28,281 nt of DNA from CAVPKN01 sp964588495 (GCA_964588495.1 CAZPPS010000034.1:1-28281); one strand, 5' to 3'; positions 14,075 to 23,068 are shown, counted from the stretch's first letter. Numbers and translations: made by a program. The notes: generated by a model from the sequence alone, not told the origin.

Positions 14075-15858
14075 CTTTTATTGGAGCGAAGTTTTTCTTT
14101 CAACATTTCCATAAGAGGGTAAATCTCTCTCTTTTTATATTCAAAAGAGATATTAGGATTGCGATCAAGCTCCTCGACTAATTGAATGGCCTCTTTAACT
14201 GTTAGTTGAGGCATCAGTTCTTCAATTACCCCTGCTGCAAGATTCATCTTCGCTCCATTCCTTTCCCGCTCTTCCGCTATACGGCTTGTACTCACTTCGC
14301 TAAAATAGGCGTAGATGGTTTCAGATTTATTTTCATAATTTTGCAAATTTTCAGACCATATAAATGCCAAAAGGAATTTAGCTTTCAAATAATAATCTTT
14401 AGGAAAGAGAGTGCGAAAAAATCTAGTACTCAATCTATCAAGCTGCTCACACTGCAAAATTTGTTCCAGCCACTCACAAGCTTGTTTCTCATCGATTAAA
14501 GAAGTGCGCCCATCACAGTACATTTCACACAAAAATAGTCTCGCCATCATTGCTCTATGTATCAATGGGCCTGTGCTTTCCCATTCAATCTCAGTAAAGG
14601 TGGTTAGACACATTGAAGGATCACCATTTCCCCTTTCTATAGTAGAAAGGTTGTGTAATGTTTGTGCTACGGCTGCGTCGTTCATCTGTTTGGTCTTAAG
14701 AAAAAGTAACGCCTCAAATAAAGGGGAGTAGTGGTGCATCGTGCTTCCACTCCGCCAGGATGTTGTAAAGCAACGATGCATGGCATCAATATCTGTATTC
14801 GCAAATCGATGGATATTCCTTAGAAGAATCATTGTTAAATAAGTGTATGCCTCATCTTTGTGCCAATTAAGGTAATCGCCCCTAAGGATTATGGCATTAC
14901 CCTTGTTTTTTAATAATTTTTGAAGCAAAACGGAAGCTTCGTCATCGCTTATTTCATCAGTCAATCTGTGAGATATACAAAAACCGACAAAGAGAATGGC
15001 ATTTTGCCAGTCACCTGTTCTATCAAATGGATCGCGAGCTATTTCTAGTACCGATTTTAAGTCTTTTTTATATTCCTCCAAACAGGAATACGAATTGAAG
15101 CGTTGCCCTCTAAAAAAAATCTTATTGAAACGCGCTTGATAATTTGCATCCTCCAGATTTTTTGCCCAATTTTTTAAATTAAATTTTTTGTAAAATGAAA
15201 TATGCTTGGCGTGTGACAAATAATAATAGGTAGCCACTGTTTTGATTGCTTCAAAAGTTTTGTCTGAGGCATTGCTAAGGACCAAATTTTTCCAGTTTTT
15301 CTTTAAAATAGTGGGTTTTTCATAATAAACGACCTCATTTGAACTGGCTCTTGCATTTACGATTGAATAAACAAATTTTTTAAGTCTGTCTTCATATTCT
15401 TTTTTGATTTGTTTCTCAGCGTGGAAGCAAGGTTCAATAGCAAGATCACACATCCGCAATGTGAGTGTAAATTGCTGCTCATCTGATAACTTAAGTTTCT
15501 TAAGACTTTGAATAATTTCGCTCGCTCTTGTGTAGGCAGGGATTTGCAAGCAATAATGGCGGCAAAGTTCAAGCAAACATTGAGGATTTTTTTCTTCGGC
15601 TCCTTTGAGAATGGCCTCCTTAAAAGACATTTGTTTTGGGAGAGGAATGCCGGCTCTCATGAACATTTGGTAATAGATAGGAAGGTTTCCGCACAAATGC
15701 TGAAAACTGCGACAAGTGAGTTCAAGATTTCCGCAGTCTTGTAAATTCAAATAGAAAGTAACAATCCCTAAGAGATCGGACATGTGCTCAGCAGTCTCGA
15801 CAAAAGTAAGATTCAACTGGGGCGTATTAGATAAGGAACCGAAGGGACGAATTGTCAT
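14071..15858 (-). CDS. F-box-like protein with long helical C-terminus
   Basis: The product has 595 residues and no membrane helix or classical signal peptide. Residues 26-68 (MSDLLGIVTFYLN, then LQDCGNLELTCRSFQHLCGN) follow the F-box spacing: a hydrophobic helix, D-x-x-x-L, then a C-R-x-F-x-x-L helix and a terminal aromatic segment. The remaining 500 residues or so are helical with many aromatic and Cys/His residues, possibly TPR or Sel1-like, though no clean repeat was found. Amoeba-associated chlamydiae are known to encode F-box and other ubiquitin-linked effectors, so a secreted protein recruiting host SKP1-cullin ligase is plausible but unproven. AAGG lies 6 nt before the ATG, and a near-consensus promoter precedes it. 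Base composition looks more AT-rich than its neighbours, in keeping with an accessory gene. Confidence 0.7.
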   Translation of the reverse strand: MTIRPFGSLSNTPQLNLTFVETAEHMSDLLGIVTFYLNLQDCGNLELTCRSFQHLCGNLPIYYQMFMRAGIPLPKQMSFKEAILKGAEEKNPQCLLELCRHYCLQIPAYTRASEIIQSLKKLKLSDEQQFTLTLRMCDLAIEPCFHAEKQIKKEYEDRLKKFVYSIVNARASSNEVVYYEKPTILKKNWKNLVLSNASDKTFEAIKTVATYYYLSHAKHISFYKKFNLKNWAKNLEDANYQARFNKIFFRGQRFNSYSCLEEYKKDLKSVLEIARDPFDRTGDWQNAILFVGFCISHRLTDEISDDEASVLLQKLLKNKGNAIILRGDYLNWHKDEAYTYLTMILLRNIHRFANTDIDAMHRCFTTSWRSGSTMHHYSPLFEALLFLKTKQMNDAAVAQTLHNLSTIERGNGDPSMCLTTFTEIEWESTGPLIHRAMMARLFLCEMYCDGRTSLIDEKQACEWLEQILQCEQLDRLSTRFFRTLFPKDYYLKAKFLLAFIWSENLQNYENKSETIYAYFSEVSTSRIAEERERNGAKMNLAAGVIEELMPQLTVKEAIQLVEELDRNPNISFEYKKREIYPLMEMLKEKLRSNKS

Positions 15859-15897
15859 AGTTTGCCTTGTTTTATTTTTATAGTTTTTTGTTAAAAT

Positions 15898-15926
15898 AGT
15901 ATAAACAAAGAAAACTAATTTATCAA
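15898..15926 (-). promoter_or_regulatory. Strong sigma70-type promoter of the F-box-like gene
   Basis: On the minus strand TTGATA (15926-15921) and TATACT (15903-15898) are separated by exactly 17 nt. Transcription would start near 15891, giving a leader of about 33 nt with AAGG 6 nt before the ATG at 15858. Confidence 0.7.
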
Positions 15927-15929
15927 CAA

Positions 15930-16177
15930 TAAATAGTATTTAGAATTGATATTTAATTTTGAAGATGAAAACATTTTTGACGGGAGATGCTGCGCATGAC
16001 AAAATGGGGCTTTTCAGTTTATCGCCTCCCCCGCCTTATATGGGCGCAGTAGATATAGAACTAAATGAACGAATTGACATATTTTTTTGTTTTTATGCTT
16101 GTTTATTTTATAATATGCATATTAAGCCCTTATTAAGAGGTAATAAAAAGGGGGCCATCGTCAGATCGAATTATAGC
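15930..16177. other. Gene-poor spacer between F-box-like gene and pyr operon
   Basis: The gap between the two divergent gene starts is 433 nt (15859-16291). Its ends hold the two promoters and the pyr leader. The middle is AT-rich, with a long T-rich stretch (16079-16110), a possible second promoter (TTGTTT 16087-16092, 16 nt, TATAAT 16109-16114), and an 84-codon frame from ATG 15965 to 16219. That frame has no recognisable product and no Shine-Dalgarno. Confidence 0.5.
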
Positions 16178-16207
16178 TTGATCCAAAAGCCGCAAACAGG
16201 ATATACT
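16178..16207 (+). promoter_or_regulatory. Candidate promoter of the pyr operon
   Basis: TTGATC (16178-16183) and TATACT (16202-16207) are separated by 18 nt. Transcription starting near 16214 would give a leader of about 75 nt containing two short ORFs and the attenuator-like hairpin before carA. Confidence 0.6.
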
Positions 16208-16215
16208 TTCTGCAA

Positions 16216-16254
16216 ATGAAGCGGTTTAAAACACAAAAACCTAAAGGTCAATGA
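16216..16254 (+). CDS. Putative pyr leader peptide 1
   Basis: A 12-codon ORF from ATG 16216 encodes MKRFKTQKPKGQ and ends with TGA at 16252-16254. The predicted transcript start is only about 2 nt upstream, so it would be almost leaderless if that promoter is right. Its stop overlaps the ATG of the second leader ORF (ATGA). Rich in Lys and Gln codons. Existence is inferred only from position and overlap. Confidence 0.3.
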   Translation: MKRFKTQKPKGQ

Positions 16255-16289
16255 AGCCATCCACGACTCGGATGGCTTTTTTTTTGTAA
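16251..16289 (+). CDS. Putative pyr leader peptide 2, running through the attenuator
   Basis: A 12-codon ORF from ATG 16251 encodes MKPSTTRMAFFL and ends at TAA 16287-16289. AAAGG (16243-16247) lies upstream, though only 3 nt from the ATG. The ORF covers the whole terminator stem and its T-tract and stops 2 nt before the carA ATG. A translating ribosome would therefore disrupt the hairpin and could re-initiate on carA, which lacks its own ribosome-binding site. Confidence 0.45.
   Translation: MKPSTTRMAFFL
16255..16285 (+). terminator. Intrinsic terminator in the pyr leader (probable attenuator)
   Basis: The stem AGCCATCC (16255-16262) pairs perfectly with GGATGGCT (16270-16277), with one further A-T pair outside. 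The loop is 7 nt, and the stem runs straight into nine T (16277-16285). It lies 6 nt before the carA start with no convincing upstream plus-strand gene to terminate, which argues for regulated readthrough into the operon. Confidence 0.85.
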
Positions 16290-16291
16290 TT

Positions 16292-17338
16292 ATGCAGCAA
16301 GGATATTTAATTTTAGAGGATGGAAAGGTCTTTGAGGGGAGATGCCCCTTATGGCAAAAGGGAGCTTTCCAGGGAGAAGTTGTTTTTACGACGGGAATGT
16401 GCGGCTATATCGAGAGCCTGACAGACCCCTCTTTTGCAGGTCAAATTTTAGTGTTTACATACCCTTTGATTGGAAATTATGGCGTCGGCTCAGAATCTGG
16501 CTGGGAGTCAAAAAAAATCCATGCAGCGGGTGTGATTGTCAACGAAGAGTGTGAGCGCTGGAGTCACCACGCAGGGCTTGTGTCTCTGCAGGAATGGCTG
16601 AAGAGTCAAAATGTTCCTTTGCTGACAGAAGTGGACACGCGGGCTTTGACCAAAATTTTGCGCACACGGGGAACCATTTTGGGAGCCATTTCAAATGAGC
16701 AAGCCCTTCCTGCTTTCCTGGATACGAGTGACGAAAATTTAGTTGAAAAAGTCTCCATCAGCGACAAGGCCATTTATGGAAGTGGCTTGAAAAGGGTCAT
16801 CGCAGTCGATTGTGGGATGAAAGAGAGCATGCTCCGCTTCTTAATGAAGCTCCCCATTGAAATTGTCCGTGTCCCTCACGATTACGATTATACAGAGGAG
16901 CACTACGATGGTGTTTTTCTCTCTAATGGGCCTGGCGATCCGATTCAGTGTACGAAAACGATCGAGATTTTGCAAAAAGCGATGCTCAAGAAAAAGCCCA
17001 TCTTTGGAGTCTGTCTCGGCTCACAAATGCTTGGGCTAGCATCAGGAGCCAAAACATACAAACTGGGCTTCGGTCACCGTGGACAAAATCAGCCCTGCAT
17101 CGAGCTGGAGACCAACAAATGCTACATCACATCGCAAAATCACGGCTACGCGATCGATGAAAAAACACTTCCTGATGATTGGAAAGTAACTTTTCGTAAT
17201 TTAAATGATGGGTCCGTCGAGGGAATCGCTCACAAAACGCTTCCCTTTTATTCGGTGCAGTTCCACCCGGAAGCTTGCCCCGGCCCTACAGATACACAAT
17301 GGTTTTTCAAGAGGTTTTGGGAATGTCTAAATGCTTAA
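16292..17338 (+). CDS. carA: Carbamoyl-phosphate synthase small subunit
   Basis: The 348-residue product is the glutamine amidotransferase subunit that feeds ammonia to CarB. The N-terminal CPSase small-chain domain (about 1-150) begins with the usual GYLILEDGKVFEG. The class I glutaminase domain carries nucleophile Cys241 (FGVCLGSQMLG) and the His325/Glu327 pair in VQFHPEACPGP. Slightly shorter than the E. coli protein but complete. It is the first gene of the pyr operon. There is no Shine-Dalgarno: a T-tract from the upstream terminator occupies that position, and a leader ORF stops 2 nt before the ATG, suggesting coupled translation. It overlaps carB by 16 nt. Confidence 0.97.
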   Translation: MQQGYLILEDGKVFEGRCPLWQKGAFQGEVVFTTGMCGYIESLTDPSFAGQILVFTYPLIGNYGVGSESGWESKKIHAAGVIVNEECERWSHHAGLVSLQEWLKSQNVPLLTEVDTRALTKILRTRGTILGAISNEQALPAFLDTSDENLVEKVSISDKAIYGSGLKRVIAVDCGMKESMLRFLMKLPIEIVRVPHDYDYTEEHYDGVFLSNGPGDPIQCTKTIEILQKAMLKKKPIFGVCLGSQMLGLASGAKTYKLGFGHRGQNQPCIELETNKCYITSQNHGYAIDEKTLPDDWKVTFRNLNDGSVEGIAHKTLPFYSVQFHPEACPGPTDTQWFFKRFWECLNA

Positions 17339-20300
17339 AAAAAATCCTGATTCTTGGCTCTGGTGGCCTTCGTATTGGTCAGGCAGGTGAATTTGATTAT
17401 TCAGGATCACAGGCGATCAAAGCCCTTAAAGAGGAAGGCTACAAGACTGTTCTTGTAAATCCCAACATCGCCACTGTCCAAACAGATGCTGGAGGGGCTG
17501 ACGAGGTTTATCTTCTCCCGCTCAATCTACAAACAGTCACCGAAATTATCGAAAAAGAGCGTCCTGATGGGATTTTGCTTGGATTTGGTGGACAAACTGC
17601 CCTCAATTTGGGCCTGGAGCTGGAAGCGACAGGCGTTTTAGAAAAATACGACGTGACAGTTCTCGGTACGCCCGTTGAGGCGATTCGCATCACAGAAGAC
17701 CGGGAAATTTTCAAAAACACTTTGGATGCTATTGGCGTCAAAACAGCTCTGAGTTATTCCGCGACGACAGTTGAGGCTGCAAAAATTGCCGCTGAAAAGG
17801 TCGGCTATCCGGTGATGCTCCGCTCTGGATTTTCTCTAGGAGGACTTGGCTCTGGACGTGTTAACAACGAAAAAGAGCTTGTCGCTTTAGCCAAAGAGGC
17901 TCTTTCCAAAGCCCCTCAAATCTTGATCGAAGAATATTTGGCAGGTTTTAAGGAGATCGAATACGAAGTTGTCCGTGACAAAGACGATAACACGATCACT
18001 GTCTGCAACATGGAAAATTTCGATCCGATGGGAATCCACACGGGAGAAAGTATTGTTGTTGCCCCGTCCCAAACTTTGAGTAATGAAGAATACCATTTGC
18101 TGCGCGAAGTGGCGATCAAAACGGTGCGCCATTTAGGCATTATCGGCGAGTGTAACATTCAGTACGCCGTAGCTCCCGATGGAGTGGATTACAGAGTTAT
18201 TGAAGTGAATGCAAGGCTTTCAAGATCAAGCGCCTTAGCTTCAAAAGCTACCGGCTATCCTCTCGCTTTTGTGGCTGCCAAGCTCAGCATCGGCTACAGA
18301 CTCGATCAGATCAAAAATTCGGTCACAAAACAAACGTCGGCCTTTTTTGAGCCGGCACTCGACTATATTGTCGTCAAAATGCCCCGCTGGGATATCCACA
18401 AGCTCCGTTCTGCAGAAAGAACGATTGGCTCTGAGATGAAAAGTGTGGGCGAAGTGATGGCAATTGGAAGATCCTTCCCAGAAGCCCTCCAAAAAGCGAT
18501 CCGGATGTGTAACATCGGCGCTTGCAGCTTGTTTGATTACCCCTACGAGATCCCTGAACCGAAAAAAGAGATCGAAAAAGCAACCGACCGGAGACTTTTT
18601 GCCATTGCCAAAGCGATGAGAGCAGGGATGACTGTTGATGAAATTCATAACTTATCCCGTATCGACAAATGGTTCTTGCATCATTTGGAAGAGATGGTCT
18701 GCCTCGAGAAAGAAATTGCAGAAAATGAGCTGGAAAGCCCTCTGATGAAGCGTGCCAAACGATTTGGTTTTTCTGATAAAGCAATCGCCAAATTGAAGGG
18801 CGAACATGAAGATACAATCCGCAAGCGCCGTCTAGAACTTGGAATTAAGCCTATCATCAAGCAGATCGATACGTTGGCAGGGGAATTTGATGCGGAAACG
18901 AATTATCTCTATTTGACTTATCACGGCGCCTTCCACGATCTCACTCCAAGTGAAAAACAGCCTGTGGTTGTCATTGGCTCTGGGCCTTATTCGATTGGTT
19001 CCTCTGTAGAATTTGACTGGTGTGCGGTCAACACAGCCAGAACCTTGCGAAGGCACAATCAGAGCGCGATTATCATCAATTCTAACCCGGAAACGGTCTC
19101 TACAGACTATGATGAATCGGATCGCCTTTATTTTGAAGAGCTGACACTGGAACGTGTGCGCGATATTGCCGATTTTGAAAACCCCAAAGGGCTTGTCGTG
19201 TCAGTGGGTGGACAAATTGCTAACAATTTGAGCTTGCCCTTACACAAAGCGGGCTATCCGATTTTGGGTACATCGCCCGAATACATCGATATGGCTGAAA
19301 ACCGGCAGAAATTTTCGACCCTTCTCTCAGATCTTCATGTCGATCAACCTGATTGGGTCGAGGTAAGCAGCGAAGCCAAGGCCATTCAATTTGCAGAAAA
19401 AGTGGGCTATCCCATTTTAGTGCGCCCCTCTTATGTCCTCTCAGGGGCAGCCATGAATGTGATCTATGACCGCACGGAGCTTGGGAATTATCTTAAAGAA
19501 GCAACTCTTGTTTCACCTGAACATCCTGTTGTCCTCTCACAGTTTATCCTCAACGCGAAAGAACTTGAGATCGACGGTGTGGCCTACGAGGGAAAAATCA
19601 TCATTGAAGCGATCTCTGAGCATATTGAAAACGCAGGAGTTCACTCAGGAGACGCGACCATTGTGTTGCCCCCTCAGAAACTCTATCTAGAGACGATCAG
19701 GCGTACAAAAGCGATCACCAAAATGATTGTGAAAGCTTTGCATATCTCAGGCCCCTTCAACATCCAGTTTATCGCCAAAGACAATGCGATCAAAGTGATT
19801 GAGTGTAACGTCCGCTCCTCCCGCTCTTTCCCATTTGTCTCGAAGGTGACAGGACACAATTTCATTGAAATCGCCACAGATGTCATGCTTGGACTTGGAC
19901 AATACAAAAGACACTTTAACACCCTTGATTTGGGATATGTCGGAATTAAAACGCCCCAGTTTTCCTATCACCGTCTCAAAGGGGCAAATCCGGTTGCCCA
20001 CGTCGAGATGGCCTCTACAGGGGAAGTGGCTTGTCTAGGAGATAATTTGCATGAAGCCTTTTTCAGATCGTGGCAAGCAACCGAACAATCGATTAAAGGC
20101 AAGCGTCTGCTGCTTAGCGTAGGCGGCGATCAAAAAAATAAGCTGATTAAAGAAATCAAACAGTTAGAAGCCCAAGGATGGCAGCTGTTCACAACGCCTG
20201 GAACACACGATTTTCTCTCACAAAACGGGATTGCTTCCCGCTGCGTGTTTAAAGCAAGCGAAGGGTACACTCCCAATGTGATCGACGCGATCACAGAAAA

Positions 20301-20520
20301 GCAAGTTGATGTGATCATCAACATCCCACAAGCCACTGGAAGCCCTTCTAATCGCAATGGAACAGATGGATTCCGCATCCGCAGGCTTGCGATTGACCAC
20401 CATATCCCATTGATCACCAATCTCCAGATTGCCATTGTGTTCCTGCAATGCTTGGCGCAGTTTGACGGCTGTAAAATTCCAGTGCAGCCCTGGAGCCATT
20501 ACGTAAAGGATGTACAATGA
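17323..20520 (+). CDS. carB: Carbamoyl-phosphate synthase large subunit
   Basis: The 1065-residue product makes carbamoyl phosphate from ammonia, bicarbonate and two ATP. Two homologous halves are visible. The first starts at KKILILGSGGLRIGQAGEFD and carries an ATP-grasp domain (about 120-400). The second starts at QPVVVIGSGPYSIGSSVEFD (about residue 546) with its own ATP-grasp domain, and the C-terminal MGS-like allosteric domain occupies about 925-1065. Length is near that of E. coli CarB. The ATG at 17323 is chosen, since the longer frame from 17275 adds 16 unrelated residues deep inside carA. It overlaps carA by 16 nt, and its TGA overlaps the pyrB ATG (ATGA). Confidence 0.97.
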   Translation: MSKCLKKILILGSGGLRIGQAGEFDYSGSQAIKALKEEGYKTVLVNPNIATVQTDAGGADEVYLLPLNLQTVTEIIEKERPDGILLGFGGQTALNLGLELEATGVLEKYDVTVLGTPVEAIRITEDREIFKNTLDAIGVKTALSYSATTVEAAKIAAEKVGYPVMLRSGFSLGGLGSGRVNNEKELVALAKEALSKAPQILIEEYLAGFKEIEYEVVRDKDDNTITVCNMENFDPMGIHTGESIVVAPSQTLSNEEYHLLREVAIKTVRHLGIIGECNIQYAVAPDGVDYRVIEVNARLSRSSALASKATGYPLAFVAAKLSIGYRLDQIKNSVTKQTSAFFEPALDYIVVKMPRWDIHKLRSAERTIGSEMKSVGEVMAIGRSFPEALQKAIRMCNIGACSLFDYPYEIPEPKKEIEKATDRRLFAIAKAMRAGMTVDEIHNLSRIDKWFLHHLEEMVCLEKEIAENELESPLMKRAKRFGFSDKAIAKLKGEHEDTIRKRRLELGIKPIIKQIDTLAGEFDAETNYLYLTYHGAFHDLTPSEKQPVVVIGSGPYSIGSSVEFDWCAVNTARTLRRHNQSAIIINSNPETVSTDYDESDRLYFEELTLERVRDIADFENPKGLVVSVGGQIANNLSLPLHKAGYPILGTSPEYIDMAENRQKFSTLLSDLHVDQPDWVEVSSEAKAIQFAEKVGYPILVRPSYVLSGAAMNVIYDRTELGNYLKEATLVSPEHPVVLSQFILNAKELEIDGVAYEGKIIIEAISEHIENAGVHSGDATIVLPPQKLYLETIRRTKAITKMIVKALHISGPFNIQFIAKDNAIKVIECNVRSSRSFPFVSKVTGHNFIEIATDVMLGLGQYKRHFNTLDLGYVGIKTPQFSYHRLKGANPVAHVEMASTGEVACLGDNLHEAFFRSWQATEQSIKGKRLLLSVGGDQKNKLIKEIKQLEAQGWQLFTTPGTHDFLSQNGIASRCVFKASEGYTPNVIDAITEKQVDVIINIPQATGSPSNRNGTDGFRIRRLAIDHHIPLITNLQIAIVFLQCLAQFDGCKIPVQPWSHYVKDVQ

Positions 20521-21398
20521 AAGGGCTAACTTCCATCAGAAACCTCTCGCGCGAGCAAATTATCGAAATCCTCGATCGGGCCCATGAAATGAAACAAAAG
20601 CCCGCGGGGCCCATTCTGCAAGGCCATATTATGGCGAGTTGCTTTTTTGAGCCCTCTACTAGGACCCGTCTTTCCTTTGAATCGGCAATGAAGCGCCTCG
20701 GCGGGGATGTGATCGGGTTTTCTGAAAGTGGAACGACCTCATTTCAAAAAGGGGAATCTCTCTTTGATGCGATGAAAATCATTGGACTCTATAGCGATGT
20801 GATCGTGCTACGCCATCCTCTCGAAGGAGCTGCCAAACAGGCGGCAATGGCCACAAATAAGCCTGTGATCAACGCAGGAGACGGGGCCAACGAACATCCC
20901 ACACAAACACTTCTAGACCTTTTCTCTATCCGTGAGTGTCAGGGAAGATTGGAAAATCTCAATATCGCCTTTGTAGGCGATCTTTTGCATGGCAGAACTG
21001 TACATTCTCTTGCATTAGCTCTGAAATTTTTCAAGTGCCGCCTCTACTTGGTCTCTCCTCCCCAGTTGTCGATGCCAGAAACGATTTGCCAAAGCTTAAG
21101 AGCGGCAGGCATTCCGTTTTCCTTGCATGTCTCCATCGAAGAAGTGGTCGACAAAGTGGATATCCTCTACATGACGCGCCTTCAAAAAGAACGCTTTGCA
21201 AGCGCTACAGACTACTACCAACTCGATGCCAAAATCCTTGCAAGGGGGCAGAAAAATTTAAAAGTGCTCCATCCTCTTCCACGGGTCGGAGAGATTGCAA
21301 AAGAGGTGGATGAATCGCCGTTTGCCTACTATTTTGAGCAGGCAGAAAATGGAATGTATGTCAGACAAGCGCTCCTGGCGCAAGCGTTGGGTAAATAA
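20517..21398 (+). CDS. pyrB: Aspartate carbamoyltransferase catalytic chain
   Basis: The 293-residue product joins carbamoyl phosphate and aspartate to give carbamoyl aspartate. The carbamoyl-phosphate site FEPSTRTRLSFE lies at about residues 43-54, HPTQTLLDLFSI at about 123-134, and the aspartate-domain loop HPLPRVGEI at about 255-263. Length is near the lower end of the usual 300-310. It is coupled to carB by a 4-nt ATGA overlap and followed after 1 nt by pyrI, so a PyrB-PyrI holoenzyme of E. coli type is expected. Confidence 0.97.
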   Translation: MKGLTSIRNLSREQIIEILDRAHEMKQKPAGPILQGHIMASCFFEPSTRTRLSFESAMKRLGGDVIGFSESGTTSFQKGESLFDAMKIIGLYSDVIVLRHPLEGAAKQAAMATNKPVINAGDGANEHPTQTLLDLFSIRECQGRLENLNIAFVGDLLHGRTVHSLALALKFFKCRLYLVSPPQLSMPETICQSLRAAGIPFSLHVSIEEVVDKVDILYMTRLQKERFASATDYYQLDAKILARGQKNLKVLHPLPRVGEIAKEVDESPFAYYFEQAENGMYVRQALLAQALGK

Positions 21399-21399
21399 T

Positions 21400-21843
21400 A
21401 TGGATAAACTCTCAGTTGCAGCAATTGAAAATGGGACAGTGATCGATCATATCGACGCAGTTCAAGGAACACGCATCGTCCGTCTGTTAAAATTGGCAGA
21501 GCACAAAAACCAGGTGACCTTGGGTCTTAACCTGCCTAGCAAGTCTTTGGGCTACAAAGACATCATCAAAGTGGAAGGAAGGGAGATTAGCGCCGAAGAG
21601 GCCAATCAGATCGCCCTTTTTGCCCCAAAAGCGACTATCAACATCATCCGCAACTATAAAATCGAAAAAAAATTCACCGTGAGCTTGCCAGAGACGATTA
21701 CAGGAATTTTGAGCTGTCCCAACCAAAGATGCATCACGAATCATGAGCAAATGACCACCCATTTTAGAGTTGTTAGATTTGGCCCAAAAGTAACGCTCCA
21801 GTGTGATTTTTGTGAAAAAGGATTCGCCCATGACCATTACTGA
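21400..21843 (+). CDS. pyrI: Aspartate carbamoyltransferase regulatory chain
   Basis: The 147-residue product binds the nucleotide effectors (CTP, ATP) and transmits control to PyrB. The N-terminal allosteric domain begins MDKLSVAAIENGTVIDHI. The C-terminal zinc domain shows all four ligands in LSCPNQRCITN and LQCDFCEKGF. The ATG at 21400 lies 1 nt after the pyrB stop and gives the family N-terminus; the open frame back to 21295 would overlap pyrB and adds unrelated residues. It overlaps pyrC by 14 nt. Its presence implies allosteric feedback on the pathway as well as any transcriptional control. Confidence 0.96.
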   Translation: MDKLSVAAIENGTVIDHIDAVQGTRIVRLLKLAEHKNQVTLGLNLPSKSLGYKDIIKVEGREISAEEANQIALFAPKATINIIRNYKIEKKFTVSLPETITGILSCPNQRCITNHEQMTTHFRVVRFGPKVTLQCDFCEKGFAHDHY

Positions 21844-23068
21844 AATTACGATTGAGGGAAGAAAACTCACAGTTTTGCCCGCCTTGATCGATCCCCACGT
21901 CCATTTCAGGGTTCCAGGCGGAGAACATAAAGAAGATTGGAAAACAGCAGCTCTTTCTGCTGTGCGCGGTGGCGTGACAACTGTGTGTGAGATGCCCAAT
22001 AATAATCCGTCTTGTACAACACGTGAAAGGCTGATTGAGAAAAAAAAGCTCATCGATTCCCAGCTCAAAGAAGCGGGGATTCCTCTTCGCTATTCCCTTT
22101 ATTTTGGAGCCGATAAAGAGAACTTTGATCAAATCGAGAGGGTCAAAGGAGAAGTGGGAGCCCTTAAAATTTTTATGGGCTGCAGCACAGGAGGGCTTGT
22201 TATTGATACCGATGAGGCACTCGAGGGTGCTTTCTCTGCTGCAAAAGAGGCTGGGATGCTTGTGGCGGTCCACGCAGAAGATGAGGAGATGTTACAGGAA
22301 GCCAAGAAAAAATATGTGGGAGCCACCGATCCGGCAGTCCATTCTAAGATGCGTCCTAAAGAGGCTGCAATTTGTGCGACAAAAAAGGCCATTGAGCTTT
22401 GCGAAAAGTATAACACGCCCCTCTACATCCTCCATTTGAGCACAAAAGAGGAGCTCGAGCTTGTGAGACAGGCTAAAAAACGGGGTTTACCTGTGTTTGC
22501 AGAAGTGACAACCCACCATCTTTTCTTAAGCGAAGAAGATTACAAACAACATGGCACTTTTGTGCAGATGAATCCACCTCTGCGATCCCTTGAGGATCAA
22601 GCGGCCCTTTGGGAAGGGATCCGAGATGGAACTGTAGATACGATTGGGACCGATCATGCCCCCCATACCATTGAAGAGAAAAAACTTCCCTTTGGGAAAG
22701 CCCCTTCTGGGATTCCAGGCGTTGAGACGCTCTTGCCTCTGATGCTCGATGCCGTTTCTCAGGGACGTTTGACACTTCAAAGACTGCTTGAGCTGTGCTG
22801 TTTGGGACCCCGCAAACTGTTTCAATTCGCGCCCAACAACGATGTTGTTTTGGTCGATCTTGAGCTTGAAAGTAAAGTTTTGGGCGAAAAATTGAGCTCC
22901 AAATGTGGCTGGACACCTTATGAGGGAAGAGTTTTAAAGGGCTGGCCCCTCTATACCATTGTCAATGGGCAGATTTTTCCCTCTAGCCAAGGAACGCCTG
23001 AGGGAAAACGACAACTTGAAGCATATCTGTCCGCACATCGGGGAGGCTTTTTTGCAGCGCATCCATAA
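21830..23068 (+). CDS. pyrC: Dihydroorotase
   Basis: The 412-residue product cyclises carbamoyl aspartate to dihydroorotate. It is an amidohydrolase-fold enzyme with the metal site DPHVHFRVPGG (about residues 21-31), VAVHAEDEEM (about 145-154), LHLSTKEELELV, and the signature IGTDHAPHTIEEK (about 274-286). The ATG at 21830 is preceded by AAAAAGG and overlaps the end of pyrI; the longer frame from 21803 is less likely. Closest in pattern to the long class I dihydroorotases. After it the tight packing of the operon is broken by 200 nt before pyrD. Confidence 0.95.
   Translation: MTITEITIEGRKLTVLPALIDPHVHFRVPGGEHKEDWKTAALSAVRGGVTTVCEMPNNNPSCTTRERLIEKKKLIDSQLKEAGIPLRYSLYFGADKENFDQIERVKGEVGALKIFMGCSTGGLVIDTDEALEGAFSAAKEAGMLVAVHAEDEEMLQEAKKKYVGATDPAVHSKMRPKEAAICATKKAIELCEKYNTPLYILHLSTKEELELVRQAKKRGLPVFAEVTTHHLFLSEEDYKQHGTFVQMNPPLRSLEDQAALWEGIRDGTVDTIGTDHAPHTIEEKKLPFGKAPSGIPGVETLLPLMLDAVSQGRLTLQRLLELCCLGPRKLFQFAPNNDVVLVDLELESKVLGEKLSSKCGWTPYEGRVLKGWPLYTIVNGQIFPSSQGTPEGKRQLEAYLSAHRGGFFAAHP

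Noticed and set aside
15959..16219. Open frame of 84-86 codons upstream of carA
   Set aside because: No Shine-Dalgarno, no recognisable product, and a composition that switches to T-rich low complexity midway. It also runs through the predicted pyr promoter. Kept only as part of the spacer description.
18241..18817. Antisense open frames over carB (18241-18648, 18374-18817)
   Set aside because: They are shadows of the well-supported carB frame, with no independent start signals and Cys/His/Phe/Ser-rich random-looking products.
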